From assembly GCA_009774345.1 (NCBI GenBank), contig VSNR01000109.1, forward strand, positions 1-14,770: a stretch of 14,770 bases of DNA, read 5' to 3'. Origin of the DNA: Lachnospiraceae bacterium. Lineage in GTDB: Bacteria; Bacillota; Clostridia; Lachnospirales; Lachnospiraceae. A program made the translations under genes and the position numbers. The notes beneath the pieces are model-generated. The model was not told the DNA's origin, made no database searches, and was given only the letters and a program-made list of their open reading frames with translations. Positions 1-7,437 of this stretch are shown here, piece by piece. The stretch's first letter is position 1, and the number at the start of each line of letters is the position of its first letter.

Positions 1-20
1 CAGATGTGTATAAGTGAGAG
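1..20 (+). other. Probable residual sequencing adapter (Nextera mosaic end) at the window edge
   Basis: The first 14 bases are identical to the start of the Nextera read-1 transposase end (CAGATGTGTATAAGAGACAG), and 18 of the first 20 match; the mismatches are at positions 15 and 18. A match this good exactly at base 1 suggests untrimmed adapter at a contig end rather than genomic sequence. The adapter sequence is established knowledge; that it is an artefact is inference. Confidence 0.7.
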
Positions 21-78
21 TGATAGTATTGAAAAACTGACAATATAAGAACCTATGAAAATGCCTCAAAAAAGTACC

Positions 79-106
79 TTGTGTTAAGCTGGAAAAAGAT
101 TATAAT
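79..106 (+). promoter_or_regulatory. Putative vegetative promoter of the Fic-Fic-AAA operon
   Basis: A perfect -10 box TATAAT lies at 101-106. Sixteen bases upstream is TTGTGT (79-84), a weak -35 that keeps only the TTG. A start near 113 would give a leader of about 47 nt before the first Fic gene. Confidence 0.55.
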
Positions 107-159
107 AGAATTACAAATACAATAGAAATAAGCTATCGTCAACTATTGGAGGGATATCA

Positions 160-789
160 ATGCTTACAAGGCAGCAAAATATTTTTTTGGCAAAGAAAAC
201 CTTTACAGAACTGGTATTTAACACTGCTTATATAGAAGGGTGCAATGTAACTTTTCCGCAGACACAGACAATAATAGATGGCGCGGTGATCAATGGCGTA
301 TCTGTGGATGATATACAGACCGTTTTAAATCTCAGAGATGGATGGAAATTTATTATCCATTCCGTAGATACGCCATTGACACTTGCGTATATTTGTAAAG
401 TGAACGAATATGTATCAAGAAATGAAAGTTTGGAGTGGGGCGTATTGAGAAAAGGAACTGTCGGTGTCGGGGACTTTCTGCCGGCGATTCCAGTGAAAGA
501 AGATGTTATAAAAGAAATTGACCGCATCAACGCCATCAATACGCCTGTGGAACGGGCACTGGAATATTTCGCATATGCCTGTAAGCAGCAGTTATTTTGG
601 GACGGAAACAAACGGACTTCGACAATGGTTGCCAGTAAAATTTTGATTGAGAATGGAGAGGGCATCTTGACGATTGGAAAAGACCATGCAGAGGAATTTA
701 ACAGAACGTTAAATCATTGGTACTTAAATAATGAAGTGCAGCCTTTGAAAGACTGCCTGAAAAAGTGTATTAAAACGTTAGAGCTCTAG
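160..789 (+). CDS. Fic-fold protein with degenerate (His to Gln) active site, first tandem copy
   Basis: This 209-residue protein has the Fic fold. The canonical HxFx(D/E)GN(G/K)R loop appears as QLFWDGNKR at residues 144-152, so Gln144 replaces the His that normally deprotonates the target hydroxyl during AMP transfer. The phosphate-anchoring DGNKR part is intact. Near the N-terminus TAYIEG (22-27) fits the (S/T)xxxE(G/N) inhibitory-helix motif, with Glu26 as the blocking residue, so it resembles a self-inhibited class II Fic protein. The ATG is set by GGAGGG at 148-153. It is the first gene of a three-gene operon, and the next gene is a paralogue starting 9 bp after its stop. Without the catalytic His, AMPylation is doubtful; binding, another phosphate transfer or a regulatory role is possible. 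The Fic fold is well supported, the biochemical role unknown. Confidence 0.85.
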   Translation: MLTRQQNIFLAKKTFTELVFNTAYIEGCNVTFPQTQTIIDGAVINGVSVDDIQTVLNLRDGWKFIIHSVDTPLTLAYICKVNEYVSRNESLEWGVLRKGTVGVGDFLPAIPVKEDVIKEIDRINAINTPVERALEYFAYACKQQLFWDGNKRTSTMVASKILIENGEGILTIGKDHAEEFNRTLNHWYLNNEVQPLKDCLKKCIKTLEL

Positions 790-797
790 GAGGAAAG

Positions 798-1460
798 ATG
801 GAATCAAAATACAATATGACACAAAAGGAAAATATTTTTCTGGCAAAACGCAATATTGTTGATTATATATGGAAGAGCGCGAATCTTGAGGGAATCGGTG
901 TAACGTATCCAGATACGCAGGCAATTTACAATGGAATGGCAGTATCTGGATATACAATCGAGGATATTAATGCAATCAATGACTTAAAACATGCCTGGCA
1001 ATTTTTACTTGATAACATAAATGAAGCGCTTAATTTGGCATTAGTCAAGAAAGTACATATGATATTAGGAAAGTATACAATCATCAATGCGGGAACTTTT
1101 CGGCGGGATGAGGTGAGAATAGGCGGTACGGACTGGATACCTGAATTGCCCGATGAAAAAAGGGCGGAAAGTGAAATATGGAATATCTTAGAAAGCAAAA
1201 CCGCTCCCATCAGTAAAGCGTTAGATCTGACATTATATCTGATGAGAGCGCAGTTATTTTATGATGGAAATAAAAGAATTGCGATGCTGATAGGAAATAA
1301 GCTGATGATTGAGAACGGGCAGGGAATTATATCTGTTGCGCAAAAAGATATAAAAGATTTTTACAAGTTGTTAGTATCATATTATGAGACGGGGGATCAA
1401 TCTGGTATAAAACAATTTTTATATGATCATTGCATTGACGGAATGATGTTTCATCATTGA
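798..1460 (+). CDS. Fic-fold protein with degenerate (His to Gln) active site, second tandem copy
   Basis: This 220-residue protein is a clear paralogue of the preceding gene; the stretches NIFLAK, EG-VT-P-TQ-I, LF-DGNKR and IENG-GI are shared. The Fic loop is QLFYDGNKR (152-160), again with Gln (Gln152) instead of the catalytic His. The inhibitory-type motif is SANLEG (27-32), with Glu31. A flap-like segment GTFRRDEVRIGG (99-110) resembles the target-docking strand of active Fic proteins. An AGGAGG site at 788-793 overlaps the previous stop codon and lies only 4 nt before ATG 798. Residues from Met7 (ATG 816) align best with the paralogue's start, but that ATG has no ribosome site, so 798 is preferred. 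Keeping the same substitution in two diverged copies argues against random decay. Confidence 0.85.
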   Translation: MESKYNMTQKENIFLAKRNIVDYIWKSANLEGIGVTYPDTQAIYNGMAVSGYTIEDINAINDLKHAWQFLLDNINEALNLALVKKVHMILGKYTIINAGTFRRDEVRIGGTDWIPELPDEKRAESEIWNILESKTAPISKALDLTLYLMRAQLFYDGNKRIAMLIGNKLMIENGQGIISVAQKDIKDFYKLLVSYYETGDQSGIKQFLYDHCIDGMMFHH

Positions 1461-1473
1461 AGGGAGACAGAAA

Positions 1474-3072
1474 ATGTTACGTTATTTTAATACAGAGGGA
1501 CGCTGCATTCCGAAAAAACATTATATGGTGCCATTGGAGGAACGGCTGAAAGTGATAAAGGAACAATTTGTCGATCAGGAGAAGTACTTTGTGATCAACA
1601 GAGGGCGTCAATATGGCAAGACAACAACACTTCGTGCGCTTGCAGAGTATTTGCAGTATGAATATATTGTGGTTTCGATTGATTTTCAGGGAATCGGCAG
1701 CGAAGAATTTGCAAGTGCGGAAACTTTTACATGGGCCTTTGCAAATGTCTTTCTGTCAGCTTTTAAGAAAGTGCTGATGAGGCATGACGAAAAGGAATGG
1801 CTGCTGAAGCCGCTGAGAGATTTCGTTGAGAATGCAGCGGACAGAAGCCTGAGAGAATTGTTTGTGAGACTTAGCAAGATCTGTGAGGCATCTAACAAAC
1901 CGATTGTTTTGATGATAGACGAGGTGGATAGCGCGTCAAATAATCAGGTATTCATTGATTTTCTTGCACAGCTTCGGGGGTATTATCTGGATAGAGAGGA
2001 CAGCCCGATTTTTCATTCGGTGATTCTTGCAGGCGTGTATGATATAGTCAACTTAAAATTGAAAATACGTTCACAATCAGAACATCAATATAATAGTCCA
2101 TGGAATATTGCCGCAGATTTTGATGTTGATATGAGCTTTTCAGCAAAACAGATTGCGGCTATGTTAAGAGAGTATGAAACTGATCACCACACAGGTATGG
2201 AGGTTGAGGCTGTCGCAGAATATCTTTATCAATATACATCAGGGTATCCATATCTTGTGTCTGCACTCTGCAAAATTATAGATGAAAAATTGCTGTTACA
2301 AGATGCTTTTGCAGATGAGCACAGTATTTGGACGATGGAAGGAATCGAAGCGGCAGTCAGGATTATCTTGAGGATGAAGGCCACTCTATTTGACAGTATG
2401 ATAAAGCATATTACGGAATACCCAGAGTTGAAAGAGCTGCTGTATGCGATGCTTTTTAAAGGAGAACAGATTGTATACAGTCAAGATAATCATACAATAG
2501 AACTTGCGCGTATGTTTGGATACATTCAAGATGATGGTAATCGTGTTAAAGTGGCAAACCGTATTTTTGAAACGCGTTTGTACAATCTTTTTTTGTCAGA
2601 GGAAGAGCTTTCAAACGCAATATGCAGGAAGGCAAAAGAAAATAAAAGCCAGTTTGTTTATAATGGCAGGCTGAATATGGAACGTATATTGGAAAAATTT
2701 GTGGAACATTTTAATGATATATATGGAGAGAACAACAATAAGTTTATAGAGGACTGCGGACGCAAATTTTTCCTGTTATATTTAAGACCTATAATAAATG
2801 GTACAGGAAATTATTATATTGAAGCACAGACGAGGGATGAACGGCGGACAGATGTGATTGTAGATTATGCAGGAGAGCAGTTTATTATAGAAATGAAAAT
2901 CTGGCGTGGAAACGAGTATCATGAGCGTGGAGAACGGCAGCTTACAGAGTATTTAGATTATTTTCATCAGAACAGGGGATATTTGCTTAGTTTTAACTTT
3001 AATAAGAAAAAAGAAGCTGGCATAAAAACAATAACGATAGGGAACAAAACCATTGTGGAAGCAGTGATTTAA
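1474..3072 (+). CDS. AAA-family ATPase with C-terminal PD-(D/E)XK nuclease domain (DUF1703-like)
   Basis: This 532-residue protein has two parts. The N-terminal half is a P-loop ATPase: NRGRQYGKTTT (42-52) is a Walker A loop whose first Gly is replaced, a form usual in this family, with Lys49 and Thr50; PIVLMIDEVDSAS (143-155) is Walker B with Asp149 and Glu150. The C-terminal end has a PD-(D/E)XK signature, RRTDVIVDY followed by FIIEMKIW, giving Asp460, Glu473 and Lys475. Such AAA plus nuclease proteins are common in Clostridia and Bacteroidetes, where their function is largely unproven; defence or mobile-element roles have been suggested. It starts 13 bp after the second Fic gene, with AGGGAG just after that stop, so the three genes are probably cotranscribed. 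No clear terminator follows. The domain calls are firm; the function is open. Confidence 0.85.
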   Translation: MLRYFNTEGRCIPKKHYMVPLEERLKVIKEQFVDQEKYFVINRGRQYGKTTTLRALAEYLQYEYIVVSIDFQGIGSEEFASAETFTWAFANVFLSAFKKVLMRHDEKEWLLKPLRDFVENAADRSLRELFVRLSKICEASNKPIVLMIDEVDSASNNQVFIDFLAQLRGYYLDREDSPIFHSVILAGVYDIVNLKLKIRSQSEHQYNSPWNIAADFDVDMSFSAKQIAAMLREYETDHHTGMEVEAVAEYLYQYTSGYPYLVSALCKIIDEKLLLQDAFADEHSIWTMEGIEAAVRIILRMKATLFDSMIKHITEYPELKELLYAMLFKGEQIVYSQDNHTIELARMFGYIQDDGNRVKVANRIFETRLYNLFLSEEELSNAICRKAKENKSQFVYNGRLNMERILEKFVEHFNDIYGENNNKFIEDCGRKFFLLYLRPIINGTGNYYIEAQTRDERRTDVIVDYAGEQFIIEMKIWRGNEYHERGERQLTEYLDYFHQNRGYLLSFNFNKKKEAGIKTITIGNKTIVEAVI

Positions 3073-3092
3073 AGTCAATATGAACTTTTCAG

Positions 3093-3121
3093 TTGCGCAT
3101 TTTCCATCAACGTAGTATGAT
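3093..3121 (+). promoter_or_regulatory. Putative promoter of the STM4015-4011 cluster
   Basis: The 101-bp gap between the ATPase gene and the LRR gene holds TTGCGC (3093-3098), 17 bp, TATGAT (3116-3121). The -10 matches 5 of 6 consensus positions, the -35 only its TTG. No terminator hairpin is evident in the gap, so readthrough from upstream is also possible. Confidence 0.4.
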
Positions 3122-3173
3122 AGAGATATGTTAAAAACCAGAACGAAAGTTTATACAAAAGGAGGGTGCACCA

Positions 3174-4055
3174 TTGAAATTTGAATTGGTAGAGGAAGAT
3201 AATATCAACGTAACCAAACAAACTTATTACTATGAATATGAGGAATATGAAGAAGAGGACAAGGGGCCTGAAACCATGATTGAGGACATTCTGGCGCATA
3301 AGGCGTTTCCTGGGCTGGACGAGCTGGTCATTGGCAACTGGGGAGTGTGGAACGGCAGCTGCCCGCCGATCATTGACGGGATTGTTGAAAATAAAGAGAA
3401 GTTTTCTCATATTCAGAAAGTATTCATTGGGAATATGGGTTATGAGGAGTGCGAGGTATCATGGATTGAGCAGGGAGATTACAGCAAACTGTGGGCTGCG
3501 ATGCCGCAGCTCAAGGAGCTGACCATCAAGGGAAGCAATGAGTTAGTGTTGGGAGAGATCTGTCATGAGGAACTTGAGGCGTTGACAATCATCTGCGGCG
3601 GGCTTCCTGTAAGTGTCATTCAGTCGATACAAAATGCAAAGCTTCCGAAGCTGAAAAAGCTGCTGCTTTTTATCGGTGTAGAGGAGTATGGTTTTGATGG
3701 AGACGAGAATACAATCAAAGAACTTTTGACACAGGCACAGTTCCCTGAGCTGACCTATCTTGGCATTACGAACAGCGAGATACAGGATGAACTGACAGAG
3801 GTGGTGCTGGGCAGCAAATTTATGGAGCAGATTACGACGCTGGACTTGTCAAATGGTACGCTGACAGACAAGGGCGGTGCGCTGCTTTTGGAAAAAATCC
3901 CTCAATACCCAAATATCAGGAAACTGGACATACATTACAACTATCTGTCAGTGAATATGGCAAAAAAATTAGAAGCGCTTCCAATCGAAGTCGATGCGTC
4001 TGAGATCGAACAGTCATGGGGGGATGATGGCAGGATTGCGCTGCTGACAGAATGA
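3174..4055 (+). CDS. STM4015 family leucine-rich-repeat protein
   Basis: The protein has 293 residues and starts at TTG, chosen because GGAGGG (3161-3166) lies 7 nt upstream; the first in-frame ATG would remove over 30 residues. After an acidic, Tyr-rich N-terminus (about residues 20-33) come leucine-rich repeats, including FPGLDELVIGNW, MPQLKELTIKG, LPKLKKLLLFIG, FPELTYLGITNSEI, ITTLDLSNGTLT and IRKLDIHYNYL. The N-terminal part with the GNWG-WNGS segment is typical of the STM4015 family, which is almost always found next to STM4014 to STM4011 type genes. No signal peptide is visible, so it is probably cytoplasmic. A scaffold or recognition role for the enzymes encoded downstream is inferred only from the fold and the linkage. 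It overlaps the next gene by 4 bp. Confidence 0.82.
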   Translation: MKFELVEEDNINVTKQTYYYEYEEYEEEDKGPETMIEDILAHKAFPGLDELVIGNWGVWNGSCPPIIDGIVENKEKFSHIQKVFIGNMGYEECEVSWIEQGDYSKLWAAMPQLKELTIKGSNELVLGEICHEELEALTIICGGLPVSVIQSIQNAKLPKLKKLLLFIGVEEYGFDGDENTIKELLTQAQFPELTYLGITNSEIQDELTEVVLGSKFMEQITTLDLSNGTLTDKGGALLLEKIPQYPNIRKLDIHYNYLSVNMAKKLEALPIEVDASEIEQSWGDDGRIALLTE

Positions 4056-5101
4056 GACAGGCAGTGATATTAGGCAGCTCTGACACCAAGAGGACGATCT
4101 ATCTGGAAAAAGCAGCAGCACAGGAAGGGGTGTCTGTAACACTTGTGGATTGGCAGGAGTGGGAGACGTATCACGAGCTGCCTGATGCAGAAGAACTGCT
4201 GGTAAAAATCGACCCGCCGCGCTGGACCAGTTGTTCTCTTGAGAAGCTCAACCAGTTGGCAGATGGCTACATGCACGAGCTTGAACAGTTGAGCAGACTG
4301 GCGAGATGTCGGGCTGTGACGTTTTTAAATGAGCCTTCTGTGATTGCGGGACTGCTGGACAAGCGGGCTTGCAAAGAGAGATTACAGCAGGCGGGGCTGC
4401 CTGTGACGGAAACGATACGGCTGTCGGATTGCTCGAACGATGGAAAACTGACGGTGGAGATGCTGTTGGAGGAGATGCGCAGACTGCGGGTGCATCAGGT
4501 GTTTATCAAGCCAGTAATGGGGTCAGGAGCAGCAGGAGTATCCGCGCTGCGGTGGAATGCGCGTACAGGGCAAATGGCACTCTATACCTGTGCGATGCTG
4601 AATGCAGATGCAGGGCTTATCAATACCAAGTGTCTGCACCGCTTTTCAAAAGCCAAGGATATTTTGCCGCTGCTGCGTGAGATTCTGGGACTGGATTGTA
4701 TCATAGAGCGATGGTATCCCAAAGCGGTGTATCAGGGTTGTTCTTATGATCTGCGGGCAGTCGTGCAGGAGGGCAAAGTAGATTTTCTGCTGGCGAGACT
4801 TTCAAAGGGAGGTCCGATCACAAACCTTCATCTGAACAATCACCCGTTGGAGATTACAGCGCTGGGGCTGTCAGAGCAGTTGTTGGAGGACATTGCGATA
4901 TTGTGCCGGGATTGCATGAAGGTGTATCCGGGACTTAGAAGTGCGGGGATTGATATTCTGCTGGAAAAAGGGCATATGCGGCCAAGAATTATAGAAATGA
5001 ATGCGCAGGGAGATTTAATTTATCAAGATATTTATCATGAAAATGTAATTTACAGTCATCAGGCGCGTATGATCAAAAATTGGCTGCAAATGGAAGCATG
5101 A
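4052..5101 (+). CDS. STM4014 family ATP-grasp-like protein
   Basis: This 349-residue protein has an ATP-grasp layout. FIKPVMGSGAAGV (151-163) carries the nucleotide-binding Lys153 and the flexible Gly-rich loop. A central DLRAVVQEGKV strand is followed by a basic, Gly-rich RLSKGGPITN loop, and near the C-terminus RIIEMNAQGD carries the metal-binding pair Glu315 and Asn317. ATP-grasp enzymes join a carboxylate to an amine or thiol through an acyl phosphate; the substrate here is unknown. The ATG overlaps the preceding TGA (ATGA) and has no good ribosome site of its own, so translation is probably coupled to the LRR gene. Placement in the STM401x family rests on this gene order plus the ATP-grasp motifs. 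Confidence 0.82.
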   Translation: MRQAVILGSSDTKRTIYLEKAAAQEGVSVTLVDWQEWETYHELPDAEELLVKIDPPRWTSCSLEKLNQLADGYMHELEQLSRLARCRAVTFLNEPSVIAGLLDKRACKERLQQAGLPVTETIRLSDCSNDGKLTVEMLLEEMRRLRVHQVFIKPVMGSGAAGVSALRWNARTGQMALYTCAMLNADAGLINTKCLHRFSKAKDILPLLREILGLDCIIERWYPKAVYQGCSYDLRAVVQEGKVDFLLARLSKGGPITNLHLNNHPLEITALGLSEQLLEDIAILCRDCMKVYPGLRSAGIDILLEKGHMRPRIIEMNAQGDLIYQDIYHENVIYSHQARMIKNWLQMEA

Positions 5102-5154
5102 AAGAAGCACTATGAATATGAAAAGAATTGATCATGATAATGGAGAAAATAAAA

Positions 5155-6036
5155 ATGAGTGAAGATACAGTCAGATCAACGGAACAGGAGGTGCCTGTTC
5201 GTTTGTTTGCGCCTTCGAGAGAGTCTCGGAAACCGTCTGTGGACATGGCGCAGGTGGTTGGGACTTCGGATATTTTGTTCGTGTGTCTGGACACACTGCG
5301 CTACGATGTGGCAGTGCAGGAGGAAGCGTCAGGCGGCACACCTGTGCTGAACCAGTATGGTTCGTGGCAGAAATGTCAAGCGCCGGGAAATTTTACATAT
5401 CCATCACATCATGCGATGTTTGCGGGATTTCTGCCTTGTCAGTTTGATGCAAAAAGCGTGGCGGACAGAGAGCTTTTATTTTTCCCAAAAGCAATAGGGC
5501 TTGGAAACAAAACGCCGGAGGGTGCATACGCCTTCTCAGGAAGCACGATTATGGAAGGGCTTGAAAAGGAAGGCTATGATACGTGGTGTGTGGGCGGCGT
5601 GGCTTTTTTTGATAAGCGTTCGGATTTAGGCAAAGTCTTTCCATCTTATTTTCAAAAAAGTTATTGGAACCCTTCCTTTAGCTGCCCAGTGAAGGACAGC
5701 ACGAAAAACCAAGTGGATTTTATCTTGAAAAAAGTATCGAAGGCAGACCCAGACCAGCATATTTTTCTGTATCTGAATGTGGACGCAATCCATTATCCGA
5801 ACTATTTTTATCTCAAGGGTGCTCATGGGGACAGTGTTCACAGTCATGCGGCGGCGCTTCGCTATGTCGATGGAGAGCTGGGAAGATTGTTTACAGAGTG
5901 GAAAAAGCTGCGGGGCAGTACATTTGTGATTTGCTGTTCGGATCATGGCACTTGTTATGGGGAGGATGGCTGCCAGTTTCACGGTGTCAACCATCCAGTT
6001 GTCAATACCATTCCCTATAAGCATTTCTTTATTTGA
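5155..6036 (+). CDS. STM4013/SEN3800 family sulfatase-fold hydrolase
   Basis: This 293-residue protein belongs to the alkaline phosphatase/sulfatase superfamily. DILFVCLDTLRYD (39-51) gives the first metal-binding Asp46 and the family DTLR(x)D signature. FTYPSHHAMFAGFLP (80-94) is the nucleophile segment, and SDHGTCYGEDG (from 262) supplies the second metal-binding Asp-His pair. The C/S-x-P-x-R motif needed to form formylglycine in true sulfatases is absent; Thr81 or Ser84 occupies that region, as in phosphatase or phosphomutase relatives, so it is better called a hydrolase than a sulfatase. ATG 5155 was chosen because GGAG (5142-5145) lies 9 nt upstream. In-frame TTG 5128, ATG 5134 and ATG 5140 would extend it by up to 9 residues. 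It lies in the middle of the STM401x cluster. Confidence 0.8.
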   Translation: MSEDTVRSTEQEVPVRLFAPSRESRKPSVDMAQVVGTSDILFVCLDTLRYDVAVQEEASGGTPVLNQYGSWQKCQAPGNFTYPSHHAMFAGFLPCQFDAKSVADRELLFFPKAIGLGNKTPEGAYAFSGSTIMEGLEKEGYDTWCVGGVAFFDKRSDLGKVFPSYFQKSYWNPSFSCPVKDSTKNQVDFILKKVSKADPDQHIFLYLNVDAIHYPNYFYLKGAHGDSVHSHAAALRYVDGELGRLFTEWKKLRGSTFVICCSDHGTCYGEDGCQFHGVNHPVVNTIPYKHFFI

Positions 6037-6056
6037 TGCGATGACGAAACAACAGG

Positions 6057-6076
6057 GTGTGAACGGTAGTTCGCAC
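6057..6076. other. Small hairpin in the STM4013-STM4012 spacer
   Basis: The 72-bp gap between these genes holds GTGTGAAC, GGTA, GTTCGCAC, an 8-bp stem with one T-G wobble and a four-base loop. No T-run follows, so it is not a terminator. It may mark RNA processing or be chance. Confidence 0.3.
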
Positions 6077-6108
6077 ATGAAAAGATAAAATCAGGAAGGG
6101 CAGCATTT

Positions 6109-7437
6109 ATGAATCCGTATGTTCAATATATGTATAGCTATCCGCATAAAACAGCATATCGACCGTTGAAGGGTGTTTATTTGAAGGATTATGCATCGGT
6201 ACTCGCAGGCAAAGGGCATGGTCTGTATCTTCATATCCCGTTTTGCCAGTCCAAATGTGGTTATTGTAATCTGTTCTCTGTGACGGGACTGGGGCAGGAG
6301 GCGGTGGATCGGTATCTGGATGTGGTTGAGCGCCAGAGCCGCCAGTACCATGAGGTTTTGGCGGCTGTCGGAGCGGAGTTTTCTGAGCTGGTGATTGGCG
6401 GGGGAACCCCTTTGTATCTGACAGAACAGCAGCTTGAGCGGATGTTTTTTATTTTGTCACGCGATTTTCGATTCTGTGAAAATCGCAGTCTGGTGGTGGA
6501 GACAGCGCCGAATCAGACTACCAGAGAGAAGCTAGAGATTCTAAGACAGGCGGGGGTATCGAGAATCAGCATGGGAATCCAGAGCTTTTCGGACAAGGAG
6601 CTATCTGCGCTGGGGAGGCAGCACAATGCGAAGAAGGCGCGGGACGCACTGGCGCTGATAAAGACAGTTGCTTTTCCCTGCGTCAATGTAGATTTCATCT
6701 ATGGGATTCCGGGGCAGACAGCGGAAAGCCTGCTGGCATCGTTAAAGGAAGTCTTGCAGTTTGAGCCGGAGGAAATTTTTTTGTATCCGCTGTATGTGAA
6801 GCACGGGGCGCGTATGGTGCGTGAAGGGGTGGTTTTGGAACCGGAGGCTGCCTTTGCGCAGTATCAGGCGGCGAGCAGTTTCCTGCGCGGCAGCGGGTAT
6901 CGTCAGGATTCCATGCGCCGTTTTGTGCGGCAGGAAGGCACACGCACTTTTTCGGAATGCGGTTTTGGCACTTCGATCGGACTCGGATGCGGCGGCAGAA
7001 GCTATCTGGGGAATCTTCATTTTTGCAGTCCGTATGCCATCACCAGAAAGGATTGTCTGGCGCGGCTTAGAGATTATGAGAATACAACAGATTTTATGGA
7101 AATTACCCATGGAATGATATTGTCCAAAGAGGAATTAAAAAGGCGTTATGTTATCCGGCATTTATTGATTCGTCCCGGACTGGAACGAAACCGTTATCAG
7201 GAAGTTTTTGGTGAAGATGTGCTGGAAGCATTCTCCATACTGCGTGTGTGGATAGCGCAGGGATATGCTGCCTTGGAGCCAAACGGATATTTAACGCTGA
7301 CAGAGGCTGGACTGGGCGTTTCTGATTATCTTGGACCGCAGCTGATTTCACCGGCAGTCGCCAAGGCAATGCATGAATGGGAGGTTATACATGGACAGAC
7401 ATATGATTCTGTATCGGGGAAGCCTGAAAAGCTGTAA
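6109..7437 (+). CDS. STM4012 family radical SAM protein (HemN/HemW-like)
   Basis: This 442-residue protein has the coproporphyrinogen dehydrogenase-like radical SAM signature YLHIPFCQSKCGYCNLF (40-56), with Cys46, Cys50 and Cys53 ligating the [4Fe-4S] cluster that cleaves S-adenosylmethionine. ELVIGGGTPLYL is the SAM-contacting GGGTP strand, and VDFIYGIPGQT matches the HemN-type IYGLPGQT strand. The C-terminal third resembles the HemN-type winged-helix tail. AGGAAGGG (6093-6100) lies 8 nt before the ATG. The neighbours fix it as the STM4012 type rather than a haem enzyme. Its last 47 bp overlap the next radical SAM gene, which points to tight coexpression. The reaction is unknown. Confidence 0.85.
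   Translation: MNPYVQYMYSYPHKTAYRPLKGVYLKDYASVLAGKGHGLYLHIPFCQSKCGYCNLFSVTGLGQEAVDRYLDVVERQSRQYHEVLAAVGAEFSELVIGGGTPLYLTEQQLERMFFILSRDFRFCENRSLVVETAPNQTTREKLEILRQAGVSRISMGIQSFSDKELSALGRQHNAKKARDALALIKTVAFPCVNVDFIYGIPGQTAESLLASLKEVLQFEPEEIFLYPLYVKHGARMVREGVVLEPEAAFAQYQAASSFLRGSGYRQDSMRRFVRQEGTRTFSECGFGTSIGLGCGGRSYLGNLHFCSPYAITRKDCLARLRDYENTTDFMEITHGMILSKEELKRRYVIRHLLIRPGLERNRYQEVFGEDVLEAFSILRVWIAQGYAALEPNGYLTLTEAGLGVSDYLGPQLISPAVAKAMHEWEVIHGQTYDSVSGKPEKL

Noticed and set aside
1..48. Open frame from base 1 to a TAA at 46-48, possible tail of an upstream gene
   Set aside because: Only 15 codons, and the first 20 bases look like adapter, so no coding claim can be made.
6037..6108. Precursor peptide for the two radical SAM proteins
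   Set aside because: The spacers in the cluster are too short and hold no credible start with a ribosome site and a Cys- or Gly-rich core.
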